NCBI RefSeq assembly: GCF_004307995.1
Contig: NZ_SIRE01000025.1
Location: 62,001 to 126,000 of the forward strand
Source of the DNA: Paenibacillus thalictri
GTDB taxonomy: Bacteria; Bacillota; Bacilli; Paenibacillales; NBRC-103111
Direction: 5' to 3'
Length of the DNA: 64,000 nucleotides
Shown in pieces: positions 1 through 6,964 of this stretch. The translations under genes and the position numbers were made by a program. Numbering within the stretch: position 1 is the first letter of the stretch; every line of letters begins with the position of its first letter. The notes beneath the pieces are model-generated. The model worked only from the letters and a program-made list of their open reading frames with translations. It did not search any database and was not told the origin of the DNA.

Positions 1-319
1 CGTACAACTCGTGGCAGCAGCGGTGAACTTCGTCTTCCGACCATTCGTCGCGGACTCCGAGTTTCTCCAGTATATAATGATACAGCATGACCCAAAAGGC
101 CCGGTCCGTTTCCGGCGTGCATTCCTCGAACGCGCCAACTTCCTTGCCGTAGTACAGTTCGCGGAATGCTTCGGTAAACAAATCTCCGATGTGGGATTCG
201 TCTCTGTGCAGCGACCGGTCGGCCAAATATTGATGAATGACGGCCCTTGCCGCCGGAATCGTCATCAACGTATCTCCCACGTCGAAAAAAATCGCTTTAT
301 ATTGATGCAAAGGCTTCAT
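1..319 (-). CDS. HAD-family hydrolase, N-terminal part (cut by window edge)
   Basis: The reverse strand reads an open frame from an ATG with GGAGCAG just upstream to the window edge, about 106 residues. It begins MKPLHQYKAIFFDVGDTLM, where FFDVGDT is motif I of the haloacid-dehalogenase superfamily; its first Asp would be the phosphorylated nucleophile. The helical stretch that follows, rich in Tyr, Glu and His, fits the cap domain of a phosphatase-type HAD. Motifs II to IV lie outside the window, so the substrate cannot be guessed. The gene is transcribed leftward, away from the transglutaminase gene's terminator region. Family assignment rests on one motif plus its N-terminal position. Confidence 0.8.
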   Translation of the reverse strand, partial: MKPLHQYKAIFFDVGDTLMTIPAARAVIHQYLADRSLHRDESHIGDLFTEAFRELYYGKEVGAFEECTPETDRAFWVMLYHYILEKLGVRDEWSEDEVHRCCHELY

Positions 320-400
320 AGCTTCTGCTCCGTTCTCTAAACGTAGTATATCTATTAGTTTAACATATGTAATAGAGGTTGTTCAAAAAGTCAACTAAGC

Positions 401-434
401 AAAAAAAGAAGCACCGACAAACCAGGCGCTTCTT
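401..434 (-). terminator. Rho-independent terminator of the transglutaminase-like gene
   Basis: On the minus strand AAGAAGC pairs with GCTTCTT across a 15-nt loop and is followed by a run of T. The TAA stop codon of the transglutaminase-like gene overlaps the first arm of the stem. Confidence 0.75.
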
Positions 435-1581
435 ATGCTTCCTTAATATGGGTTTTGTCGAAATCTGGCGGGTTAAACCAGTTGCCGCCGCTGGCAACCC
501 ATGTGGAGTCAAGCGGAATCCATTGTTTTTTCTCCGGCAAATAAACTTCGTTCCAGGCATGGGGGCCATAGCCGCCAAGACCGTCGTAACCAAGTCCGGT
601 CACGACTTTCACTTCCAGCCCTACCGAACGGGCCATCATCGCGTACAGCCGCGAGAAGTCGATGCAGACGCCTTTCCGCGTGCTGAACGTGTCCTCCGGC
701 GTTTGTTCTTTCCAGATGCGCTGATTTTCGTACAACTTCACTTTGTCCCAGTCATAGCTGATTCTTGTGCCGACAAACCGGTACAGCAGCTTCGCTTTTT
801 CTTCGTCGGTTTTGGCGGAGACGGTCACTTCCTTGGCCGCTCCGGCAATATCCCCTGGTATTTGGGCATCAATCACTTCGTATTTGCGCTGCAGGATGCC
901 GCTGAATTCCTGCTCGACCGCCCGGGTGAACACCGGCAGTTTGCTGGCGATCAAATCGCCCGTTACCGGCTCAATCACCTCTTTGGCGCCGCGCTGGTAG
1001 AGCTCGGAAGATTGGATGTAATTCGTGACCGGTGTCTGCGGAAATAAAGTCGCGTAAACAAACAACACCGCGACCAATATGAGCGCCCGTGCCGCCCCGC
1101 TGACCACGCCGATCGCGCCGCCGGTCAGACTGCTTAAGATGCCGATGCGGCGGACAGACGGCGCGATCGGTCCGGACCACAGTCCGAACAGCAGCGGCAG
1201 CGCCAGCCGGTACAGCAGCTGCTTCGCCACGGCATAGACGAGCAGAAACAGCAAGCCAAAGCGGAGCAGCGGAAAATCGCGCACTCCCGTAACCAGCGTA
1301 TAATACAGCTGCTCAAACATGCCGAGCTGCTCCCGGGGAATTTGCACCTGCAGCGACACCAGCCACGACTGCACTGCGGGCGACAGCAGACCGGCACATG
1401 TCCAGCCCGCATAAATGGCCGCTGCGGTCATAACCCCTTCCGCGATCATGCCGCCAAGCTGACGCGCCGAACCGGAGGCTCCCCTGGACATGCCTTGCAA
1501 TACGGAAACCGCCACCACAACGATCAAACAGATGGATATCACATTCATGGACGTTACCGATTGCAGCGCTTCATGGGGCAT
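433..1581 (-). CDS. Membrane protein with transglutaminase-like (cysteine protease fold) domain
   Basis: A protein of about 382 residues. The N-terminal half has several hydrophobic segments (for example ISICLIVVVAVSVLQ and FGLLFLLVYAVAKQLL) and is probably membrane-embedded. The C-terminal third is a transglutaminase-core domain: KGVCIDFSRLYAMMARSVGL carries the catalytic Cys, GPHAWNEVYL the His and WIPLDSTW the Asp. Bacterial proteins of this type are thought to act as peptidases or transamidases on extracytoplasmic proteins. I start at the ATG (MPHEAL) because AAAGGAGG lies 8 nt upstream; a GTG three codons earlier lies inside that ribosome site. It is followed by a terminator and preceded by two small membrane-protein genes on the same strand. 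It is not the spore Tgl transglutaminase, which is shorter and soluble. Confidence 0.85.
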   Translation of the reverse strand: MPHEALQSVTSMNVISICLIVVVAVSVLQGMSRGASGSARQLGGMIAEGVMTAAAIYAGWTCAGLLSPAVQSWLVSLQVQIPREQLGMFEQLYYTLVTGVRDFPLLRFGLLFLLVYAVAKQLLYRLALPLLFGLWSGPIAPSVRRIGILSSLTGGAIGVVSGAARALILVAVLFVYATLFPQTPVTNYIQSSELYQRGAKEVIEPVTGDLIASKLPVFTRAVEQEFSGILQRKYEVIDAQIPGDIAGAAKEVTVSAKTDEEKAKLLYRFVGTRISYDWDKVKLYENQRIWKEQTPEDTFSTRKGVCIDFSRLYAMMARSVGLEVKVVTGLGYDGLGGYGPHAWNEVYLPEKKQWIPLDSTWVASGGNWFNPPDFDKTHIKEA

Positions 1582-1634
1582 GCCGGTCACCTCCTTTATT
1601 CTTTTTTTAAATCATTGAATTTCGAGTCATTATG

Positions 1635-2069
1635 TTATTGCTTGGTGTTTTTCTTTGCTTGATCAATAAGCGCGTTCACCATATCGTCGGCTTTCATCGT
1701 AAACGTCTGGTTCATGAAGGTCACTTTCACTTCGCTTGTCCCCGGCTTTCCTTCCAGCTTTAAGCTTTTGGTGGAAATGGTAAACGATCCGTCGGGATTG
1801 GCTTTATACTGAGCTTCCTTCGCCTCATTTGTGATCGCTTTGACGGCCTGGTCTTTTACCTCGCTGACCGCAGAGTTCACGGCCGTCGTACCCAACTCGA
1901 CCAGCTTATCCTTGTAGCTCGCCCCGTAGAACCATAGTCCGGCCAACACCGCCACGATGATGACCCATTTCACAATCGTTTTGACGATACGGACCACGAT
2001 AAACAGCACAACGATCGCTGCAATGATAACATACCAGCGGTCCTGCAAAAAAGGCATAATAAAATCCAT
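1635..2069 (-). CDS. Small membrane protein of unknown function
   Basis: 144 residues. One or two hydrophobic segments lie near the N terminus (YVIIAAIVVLFIVVRIV and WVIIVAVLAGLWFYG), followed by a soluble, lysine-rich domain with alternating beta-like strands (SFTISTKSLKLEGKPG, SEVKVTFMNQTF). I do not recognise a family. Its position 53 nt upstream of the transglutaminase-like membrane protein suggests co-transcription and perhaps a joint role at the cell surface. The ATG is preceded by GGGGGA. Confidence 0.65.
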   Translation of the reverse strand: MDFIMPFLQDRWYVIIAAIVVLFIVVRIVKTIVKWVIIVAVLAGLWFYGASYKDKLVELGTTAVNSAVSEVKDQAVKAITNEAKEAQYKANPDGSFTISTKSLKLEGKPGTSEVKVTFMNQTFTMKADDMVNALIDQAKKNTKQ

Positions 2070-2138
2070 CCATACATTCCCCCTTATTTTCCATGTTTTA
2101 AGTACTTGTTCATGCCTTTCCCATCATACAATACGGCC

Positions 2139-2294
2139 CTACCGGTCTTCATCCCTTTTTTTTCTTAACTCTTGAAGCTGCCGCTGAATTTGCGCCGACT
2201 TGTCCGATTTGGCCGTTTTGCGGTAAGTTCGGCGTATCCGGAATAACACAGAAACCACAATGAGCGCCAGCAGAACGATTAAATAAGGATCCAT
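2139..2294 (-). CDS. 51-residue single-span membrane peptide
   Basis: The frame runs on upstream, but the part with a ribosome site begins at the ATG of MDPYLIVLLALIVVSVLF, with AGGGAGTG about 7 nt ahead. The product has one membrane span followed by a strongly basic, glutamine-rich tail (QIQRQLQELRKKRDEDR) likely to be a cytoplasmic helix. The function is unknown. It lies in line with the two membrane-protein genes downstream and is divergent from the MFS transporter. Confidence 0.55.
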   Translation of the reverse strand: MDPYLIVLLALIVVSVLFRIRRTYRKTAKSDKSAQIQRQLQELRKKRDEDR

Positions 2295-2325
2295 TTCTTC
2301 ACTCCCTTCTGGACAGCCCGGGGAC

Positions 2326-2356
2326 TTGACCGCTTTTTTCGTACAAACCGTACTAT
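2326..2356 (+). promoter_or_regulatory. Possible sigma-A promoter for the MFS gene
   Basis: TTGACC and TACTAT are separated by 19 nt, a long spacer, upstream of the MFS transporter. This is weak support, listed because it is the best match in the divergent gap. Confidence 0.3.
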
Positions 2357-2423
2357 TTGCAGGGACTGGCACGTAAAGTAAAGCAAAGAGACAACCATAA
2401 GATATGGGTGGTGCATCTATTTT

Positions 2424-3581
2424 ATGAAAACTGCAATCTGGCTTTATCTGTTCATTTTTGTCGCATTTTTCGATCTGCACGCGCAGTATCCGATTTTGTC
2501 GCCGTTTGCGCTTTCATTAGGCGCCGCGCCGTCGTTTATCGGCCTCATCCTTGGCGTTTATTCCATCACTCACCTGCCTGGCAATCTGATTGCAGGTTAC
2601 GGCGTCGACAAATACGGAAGCAAAAGTTTCATTGTGTTCAGCCTGATTGTAGCAGGAATCGTTCTTATTTTTCAATCTAAGGTAACGGATCCTTGGGACC
2701 TGCTTGTCATCCGTTCGATCAGCGGCTTCGTGCTGGCCTTCTTGTCTCCCGCGTGCCTATCGCTGCTCGCCAAACTTGCCAAAGACCGGATTCATCAAGG
2801 GAAGCTGATGGCCGGCAACGGACTCGTGCATACGATGGCGTCTGTCGTTTCTCCTGCCGCCGGAGCATTTCTGGTCGCTAAGCTCGGATTCTCCACTTCA
2901 TTTATGCTGCTTGGTTGGGGGCTCATTATAACCGGCGTTCTGGCCTTTTTTGGCATACAGGAGAAAAAGCTGCTCCAGCAAGCCGTCGCTTTGCCTGAAC
3001 ATGCCGATCCGCATCTGCCGTCAGCCGCATCGGGCTTGTCCGGTGAAGATGGCACCATTCCCTGGTTGTTTTATGGCATCCCGCTGGCACTCTCCTGCTC
3101 CCAAGGCATTCTGTTTTTTGAATTGCCGCTTGTCAAGGAGTCCCAAGGATCGATACTCACTTCCGGCATTTTGTTCTCGCTGGTCAGTCTGGGAGCGCTT
3201 GTAACGCTCAGCCTGCTTTTCTTAAGCAAATATTCTCCATTCATTCGTGTTGTTATCGGCAGTTTGGCGCTGGCGCTCATCTTCTTTGGGATGTCGGTCA
3301 ACTGGATGATTCCGCTGTTTGCCTCGCTGTTTCTGATTGGGATGGCAAAAGGCATTATTTACCCGGCGATCGCCTCTGCTTTAGCGAGCGTAACCAGCGC
3401 CAGCCGGTACGGCCGGGTGTTCTCGCTGCTGTCGATATCGTTTTCCGTAGGCGCGTTCTTAGGACCCATTCTTGCCGGACAACTACGATTGCAAACATCG
3501 CCGTATTTTCTCGCCTTTCTGGCGCTGATGATCGCACTTACGCTGCTTCCCTACCGCACCCTTACAACCGCTTCGGCTTGA
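2424..3581 (+). CDS. MFS-family transporter
   Basis: 385 residues with about 12 hydrophobic segments, the usual size for a drug/metabolite-type major facilitator. The loop GYGVDKYGSKSF between helices 2 and 3 matches the MFS signature region (G-x3-D-x-G-x-[KR]), and SGFVLAFLSPACLSLLAKL resembles the helix 4-5 region. The C half (GRVFSLLSISFSVGAFLGPILAG) repeats the fold. The substrate cannot be told. The ribosome site is weak, a GGTGG about 12 nt before the ATG. It stands alone, divergent from the small membrane-protein operon. Confidence 0.85.
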   Translation: MKTAIWLYLFIFVAFFDLHAQYPILSPFALSLGAAPSFIGLILGVYSITHLPGNLIAGYGVDKYGSKSFIVFSLIVAGIVLIFQSKVTDPWDLLVIRSISGFVLAFLSPACLSLLAKLAKDRIHQGKLMAGNGLVHTMASVVSPAAGAFLVAKLGFSTSFMLLGWGLIITGVLAFFGIQEKKLLQQAVALPEHADPHLPSAASGLSGEDGTIPWLFYGIPLALSCSQGILFFELPLVKESQGSILTSGILFSLVSLGALVTLSLLFLSKYSPFIRVVIGSLALALIFFGMSVNWMIPLFASLFLIGMAKGIIYPAIASALASVTSASRYGRVFSLLSISFSVGAFLGPILAGQLRLQTSPYFLAFLALMIALTLLPYRTLTTASA

Positions 3582-3649
3582 CCTGCGATCATCTGGTGCC
3601 CATTTGTGGAAGTCTGGGTGTTTGCCTTAAGAAATCCGCCCCCCTCCTT

Positions 3650-3660
3650 CATAATATGAT
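3650..3660 (+). promoter_or_regulatory. Possible sporulation-type -10 element for the YjcZ-type gene
   Basis: CATAATATGAT lies about 45 nt upstream of the YjcZ-type ORF and resembles the CATA-type -10 of mother-cell sigma factors (sigma-E/sigma-K). The same CATAATATG string precedes gerQ. No convincing -35 is visible here. Confidence 0.35.
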
Positions 3661-3703
3661 ATTGCAATAACAGTACTTTGACTTGGAAAGGAGTGGATCT
3701 CGC

Positions 3704-3814
3704 ATGGGAGGTTGCGTTAATCCCGGATATGGTGGTCTTTGGACTTCAACAGCTGTTATTCTTGTGCTGTACATCCTGCTGGTCATTGTTCTTTCGGCAG
3801 GTTTCTGGATCTAA
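3704..3814 (+). CDS. YjcZ-family sporulation peptide
   Basis: A 36-residue peptide too short for ordinary ORF calling. It begins MGGCVNPGYGGLWTSTAVIL and ends in one hydrophobic span, LYILLVIVLSAGFWI. A Gly/Tyr-rich head followed by a single membrane-type helix is the pattern of the YjcZ/SscA family of small spore-associated proteins, found in many copies in Bacillus and Paenibacillus. GGAAAGGAG lies 9 nt before the ATG, and a strong terminator follows the stop codon, so this is a complete monocistronic unit. Confidence 0.75.
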   Translation: MGGCVNPGYGGLWTSTAVILVLYILLVIVLSAGFWI

Positions 3815-3830
3815 TTGAACAAAACATGAG

Positions 3831-3856
3831 CCGCCCGGAGAGCTGGGCGGTTTTTT
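3831..3856 (+). terminator. Rho-independent terminator after the YjcZ-type gene
   Basis: CCGCCCGGAGAGCTGGGCGG folds into a GC-rich stem and is followed directly by TTTTTT. Confidence 0.85.
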
Positions 3857-4037
3857 CATGTCGCCCGATTTAGACCGCCAGAAAGCATTTTTCAACAAAG
3901 CTACAGTATCCTCGTTAGTGGGCCAGGAAGAGAATCTCTGCTTGCTTTTGCATATGCTGGAAAATTTTTTTCTCTCCCTACGGACATATTCCCCTGCACA
4001 CCTTACGAACAGTTTTAGCTAGAAGGAGGTGAGTTCC

Positions 4038-5678
4038 ATGTTAAATACAAACCCAAAGAAAGATAGGAGTGACAAGAGCATGAAGCAATTGCTTCAAAAA
4101 ACATCCAGGATTACCGTCTTTATGATGATTTTTACCGCTTTGTTTCCAGTTCTTGCCTTTGCGGCAACAGGATTTCAGAATGTGACTTACCAATATGGGA
4201 CGGTTTCCGGCTCTGTTTACTCTGATGTATACGAACCTTCCATTACGGACGTTGTGTACATGTACGACCCGAACGGGAACTTAGTTGGCTCTGCCACAGC
4301 TACCGGGGTTACATACAGCGTTTATGAAGGAGTATACACGTATCATTACGGTTTTAGCGGTTCAGTTAGCGGTTATTACAATTATCTGAACCTGCAGGAA
4401 AAGGTAACCGACTCGGTATACCAAAATGTATATAACTCCACACCTAGCAGTTCAGGCGGCAGCGGCTCCAGCGGCGGCGGCGGTGGTGGTGGAGGCGGCG
4501 GCGTTTCATCCGGTCCTACCATTCAGGTGACCACCGATGGATTCGTAGACTCCGGTTCCTTGACGGCTTCGCTCGAAACAAACGACACCGTCACGCTTAA
4601 CCTGAATGGGGATCTAGCACTGATTCCGGCAAAAGCGCTGGTCGGCTTTACATCCGAAAACAAGGTGCTGCGCGTTTCCAACGCAAACGGCACATACATC
4701 TTACCGTTGTCCTTGTTTAATCTGGATGAATTGGCGCAAAAGCTTGGCGTCTCCGTGGACGATCTGAAGATTAAAGTTTCCATCAGTGCGGTCACCGGAC
4801 AGGCGGCTTCGGATATTGCAGCGGCGGCAGCGGCGCTTGGCGCAACTTCAGCGGCGGCATCCGTCGATTTCAATATCGTTGCGGTTGGTCCCGATGACAG
4901 CACAGCGGCTATTGATTTCGGAAACCGCTACGTCAGCCGCGTTATACCGGTGAACCAAGACGTGAACTGGAATCAAGCGACCGGCGTGCTGTACGACACT
5001 GCTACCGGAAAACTTTCGTTTGTCCCTACGGTGTTCGACACTACGGACGGTCAAACAAATGCAACCTTGAAACGCAACGGCAGCAGTATCTATACTGTCG
5101 TCACGTTGAGCAAATCGTTCGGCGATCTTGCAGGCCACTGGTCCCAACCTTATGTCGAAATACTTGCTAACAAGCTAGTAGTTGACGGAGTATCGGACAC
5201 CTCCTTTGAGCCTGACCGCAATATCAGCCGCGCTGAATTCGCCGCCCTTGTGGTACGTTCCCTCGGCCTTGGCCAAGGAACTTATTCAGGCGAGTTCAAT
5301 GACGTGAATTCCGGAGCTTGGTACGCAGGCGTTGTAGGCGCAGCCGTCAAAGCTCATATCATTGATGGCTACGAAGACGGCACCTTCCGTCCGGATGCGC
5401 AAATCAGCCGTGAAGAACTTGCGGCCATGGTCGTCCGCGCTATGAATTACGCCGGTCTGAGCACCGAAGTTTCTTCCGACGAGCAGTCATCCTTGCTCGG
5501 CAAGTTCACCGATGCATCCAGCATCGTATGGGCACAGAAGGAAATCGCTGCAGCCATTCATTCGGGAATCATCGAAGGCATGACGGAAAGCACCATCGGT
5601 TCCGCGCAGCATGCAACACGTGCTCAATCGGCAACGATGCTGAAACGCTTCTTGTCTAACGCGGCATTTATCAATTAG
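4038..5678 (+). CDS. SLH-domain surface protein (546 aa)
   Basis: A secreted cell-wall-anchored protein. A basic N terminus and hydrophobic core (ITVFMMIFTALFPVLAFAA) form a signal peptide. A Tyr/Val-rich N-terminal domain of about 100 residues follows, then a Ser/Gly linker with ten consecutive Gly, a beta-rich middle domain, and three C-terminal SLH repeats beginning FGDLAGHWSQPYVEIL, FNDVNSGAWYAGVV and FTDASSIVWAQKEIAA. SLH repeats bind pyruvylated secondary wall polymer. I start at the ATG 8 nt after GGAGG; an ATG 14 codons later (MKQLLQKTSR) has its own GGAGT and gives a tighter signal peptide, so it may be the true start. The middle domain resembles the pre-SLH domain of the 1627-aa protein that converges on it. 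The function of the N-terminal domain is unknown. Confidence 0.85.
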   Translation: MLNTNPKKDRSDKSMKQLLQKTSRITVFMMIFTALFPVLAFAATGFQNVTYQYGTVSGSVYSDVYEPSITDVVYMYDPNGNLVGSATATGVTYSVYEGVYTYHYGFSGSVSGYYNYLNLQEKVTDSVYQNVYNSTPSSSGGSGSSGGGGGGGGGGVSSGPTIQVTTDGFVDSGSLTASLETNDTVTLNLNGDLALIPAKALVGFTSENKVLRVSNANGTYILPLSLFNLDELAQKLGVSVDDLKIKVSISAVTGQAASDIAAAAAALGATSAAASVDFNIVAVGPDDSTAAIDFGNRYVSRVIPVNQDVNWNQATGVLYDTATGKLSFVPTVFDTTDGQTNATLKRNGSSIYTVVTLSKSFGDLAGHWSQPYVEILANKLVVDGVSDTSFEPDRNISRAEFAALVVRSLGLGQGTYSGEFNDVNSGAWYAGVVGAAVKAHIIDGYEDGTFRPDAQISREELAAMVVRAMNYAGLSTEVSSDEQSSLLGKFTDASSIVWAQKEIAAAIHSGIIEGMTESTIGSAQHATRAQSATMLKRFLSNAAFIN

Positions 5679-5706
5679 ATTGACCGGACTCACTCTCCCC
5701 TTTTAT

Positions 5707-5740
5707 TGGCCTGGCGCTTTTGCGTCAGGCCATTATTTAT
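5707..5740 (+). terminator. Terminator of the 546-aa SLH protein gene
   Basis: TGGCCTGGCGC and GCGTCAGGCCA pair around a TTTT loop (one G-T wobble), followed by TTATTTAT. Confidence 0.8.
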
Positions 5741-5742
5741 AT

Positions 5743-6175
5743 CCCCCCCTCAATCCCCCCGCCGGGGGACTCCAGGCGCTGCGCCCTGGACCCGCCACAG
5801 TAGAGGTGGTTTGTGCCGCTGGCCCGCGCCTTGATGTTTATGGCTTGCTGCCGCAAACCTATAAACATCGCGCTTTACTCTAGGCGTTGTGACGCAGGGT
5901 GCTGCCGTGTGCCGCGGGCCCGCGCCTTGATGTTTATGGTTTGCTGCCGCAAACCTATAAACATCGCGCTCTACTTTCGGCGGTTGGTCGCCCCCCCTCA
6001 ATTCCCCCGCCGGGGGACTCCAGGCGCTGCGCCTGGACCCGCCACGGTCGAGCAGCTGTGTGCCGCGGGCCCGCGCCTTGATGTTATGGCTTGCTGCCGC
6101 AAACCTATAAACATCGCGCTCTACTTTGAGCGGTTGGTCGCCCGCAATCCCCTCCCCGGGGACTTCAGGCTATGC
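5743..6175. repeat. Tandem REP-like GC-rich hairpin repeats
   Basis: Successive units start with a C-run/G-run palindrome (CCCCCCGCCGGGGGA), then a CCAGGCGC/GCGCCTGG-type hairpin, then a long hairpin with outer arms GATGTTTAT and ATAAACATC around an inner TTGC-TGCC-GCAA core. The long hairpins lie at 5833-5869, 5929-5965 and 6080-6115. The second unit lacks the leading palindrome, and the last 35 nt are a truncated fourth unit. Inner stem positions change together between copies, keeping base pairing. I read this as a repetitive extragenic palindrome family. Confidence 0.75.
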
Positions 6176-6404
6176 GCACTGTTGTCAGGTTAGCGATAAA
6201 TGGCTGGTATTCGGGGCTCATATTGGTTATATTATCGCAATCATATCGGGTCTATGGAGTAATCCTAACGCACACAAAATGCTTGAACAGAGCAAATGAA
6301 GCGACTTCGATTCAACTTGATGAAAGTCGATCTTTGGCTAGCTGTCTGTAACGGACAACATCATCACTATGGTTAGCATTATGCATGCGAACGGCACGCT
6401 CCAA

Positions 6405-6591
6405 CGCTAACGGTCAACAGCGCCTTTATTTGGCAAAAAAATCGGGTTATCATTTTTTAATGGACATGAGCGACTCTATTTGCCCAAAAAAGTCGGAAAA
6501 ATCGCGATGGCAGGCCAAATAAGAGCGCTGGTGTCCGTCCTATTAAGCAAACCTCAGATTTGGTTTACATAGCTGCGCTGATGTCCGTTAG
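6405..6591. repeat. 187-nt imperfect palindromic element, copy 1
   Basis: It begins CGCTAACGG and ends GTCCGTTAG. The left half holds two similar sub-units (each a TAACGG-like start, a CTTAT/CTATT box and an A-run followed by TCGG), and the right half holds the same two in reverse complement, so the element is a near-palindrome of order U1-U2-U2'-U1'. A diverged copy of exactly the same length lies near 46.2 kb. It has no coding potential. Confidence 0.7.
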
Positions 6592-6748
6592 AAAGGGGGC
6601 TTCTCCAACGCTGGGGGTTACACAACGGTTGGATGATGCACAATGAATCGACAGTCTCACTCAGTCCGTCCGTTATCCATCCAGATGGATTCTAAGTCCA
6701 GAACGGGTCTCCACGCATAAAAGAAGCTCGATTATTCCTGTGACGTTG

Positions 6749-6880
6749 CCCCCCTCAATCCCCCCGCCGGGGGACTCCAGGCGTTGTGACGCGGGGAGCA
6801 GCTTTGTGCCTCGAGACCCGCGTCTTGGTATTTATCGCTTGCTGCCGCAAGCCTATAAACATCGCGCTTTACTAGTGAGC
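6749..6880. repeat. Separate copy of the REP-like GC-rich hairpin repeat
   Basis: It starts with the same CCCCCTCAATCCCCCCGCCG head as the tandem units. Its long hairpin (6827-6863) has an inner stem GCTTGC/GCAAGC, a perfect version of the stem that carries a C-A mismatch in other copies. Confidence 0.7.
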
Positions 6881-6899
6881 GTCAAATGAGTCCCCTCCA

Positions 6900-6953
6900 G
6901 TTCGATAAAAGAGGCCGCTCCAGCAACCCGTTCATATGGCTGCTGGATCGACC
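6900..6953 (-). terminator. Terminator of the 1627-aa SLH protein gene
   Basis: On the minus strand GGTCGATCCAGCA pairs, with a few mismatches, with TGCTGGAGCGGCC and is followed by TCTTTTATCG. It lies 12 nt past the stop codon. Confidence 0.65.
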
Positions 6954-6964
6954 CCGTATCACTA

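Larger units (their letters stand above)
5679..6964. other. Gene-free, repeat-rich region between two convergent SLH genes
   Basis: No supportable gene. It holds the terminators of both flanking genes, a tandem set of GC-rich hairpin repeats, a 187-nt palindromic element and one more separate copy of the GC-rich hairpin repeat. The parts between the repeats (about 6176-6404 and 6592-6748) show nothing I can name. Open frames crossing it have no ribosome sites and follow the repeats. Confidence 0.7.

Noticed and set aside
5680..6193. Several short frames in the REP-like region
   Set aside because: They simply translate the hairpin repeats and have no start signals.
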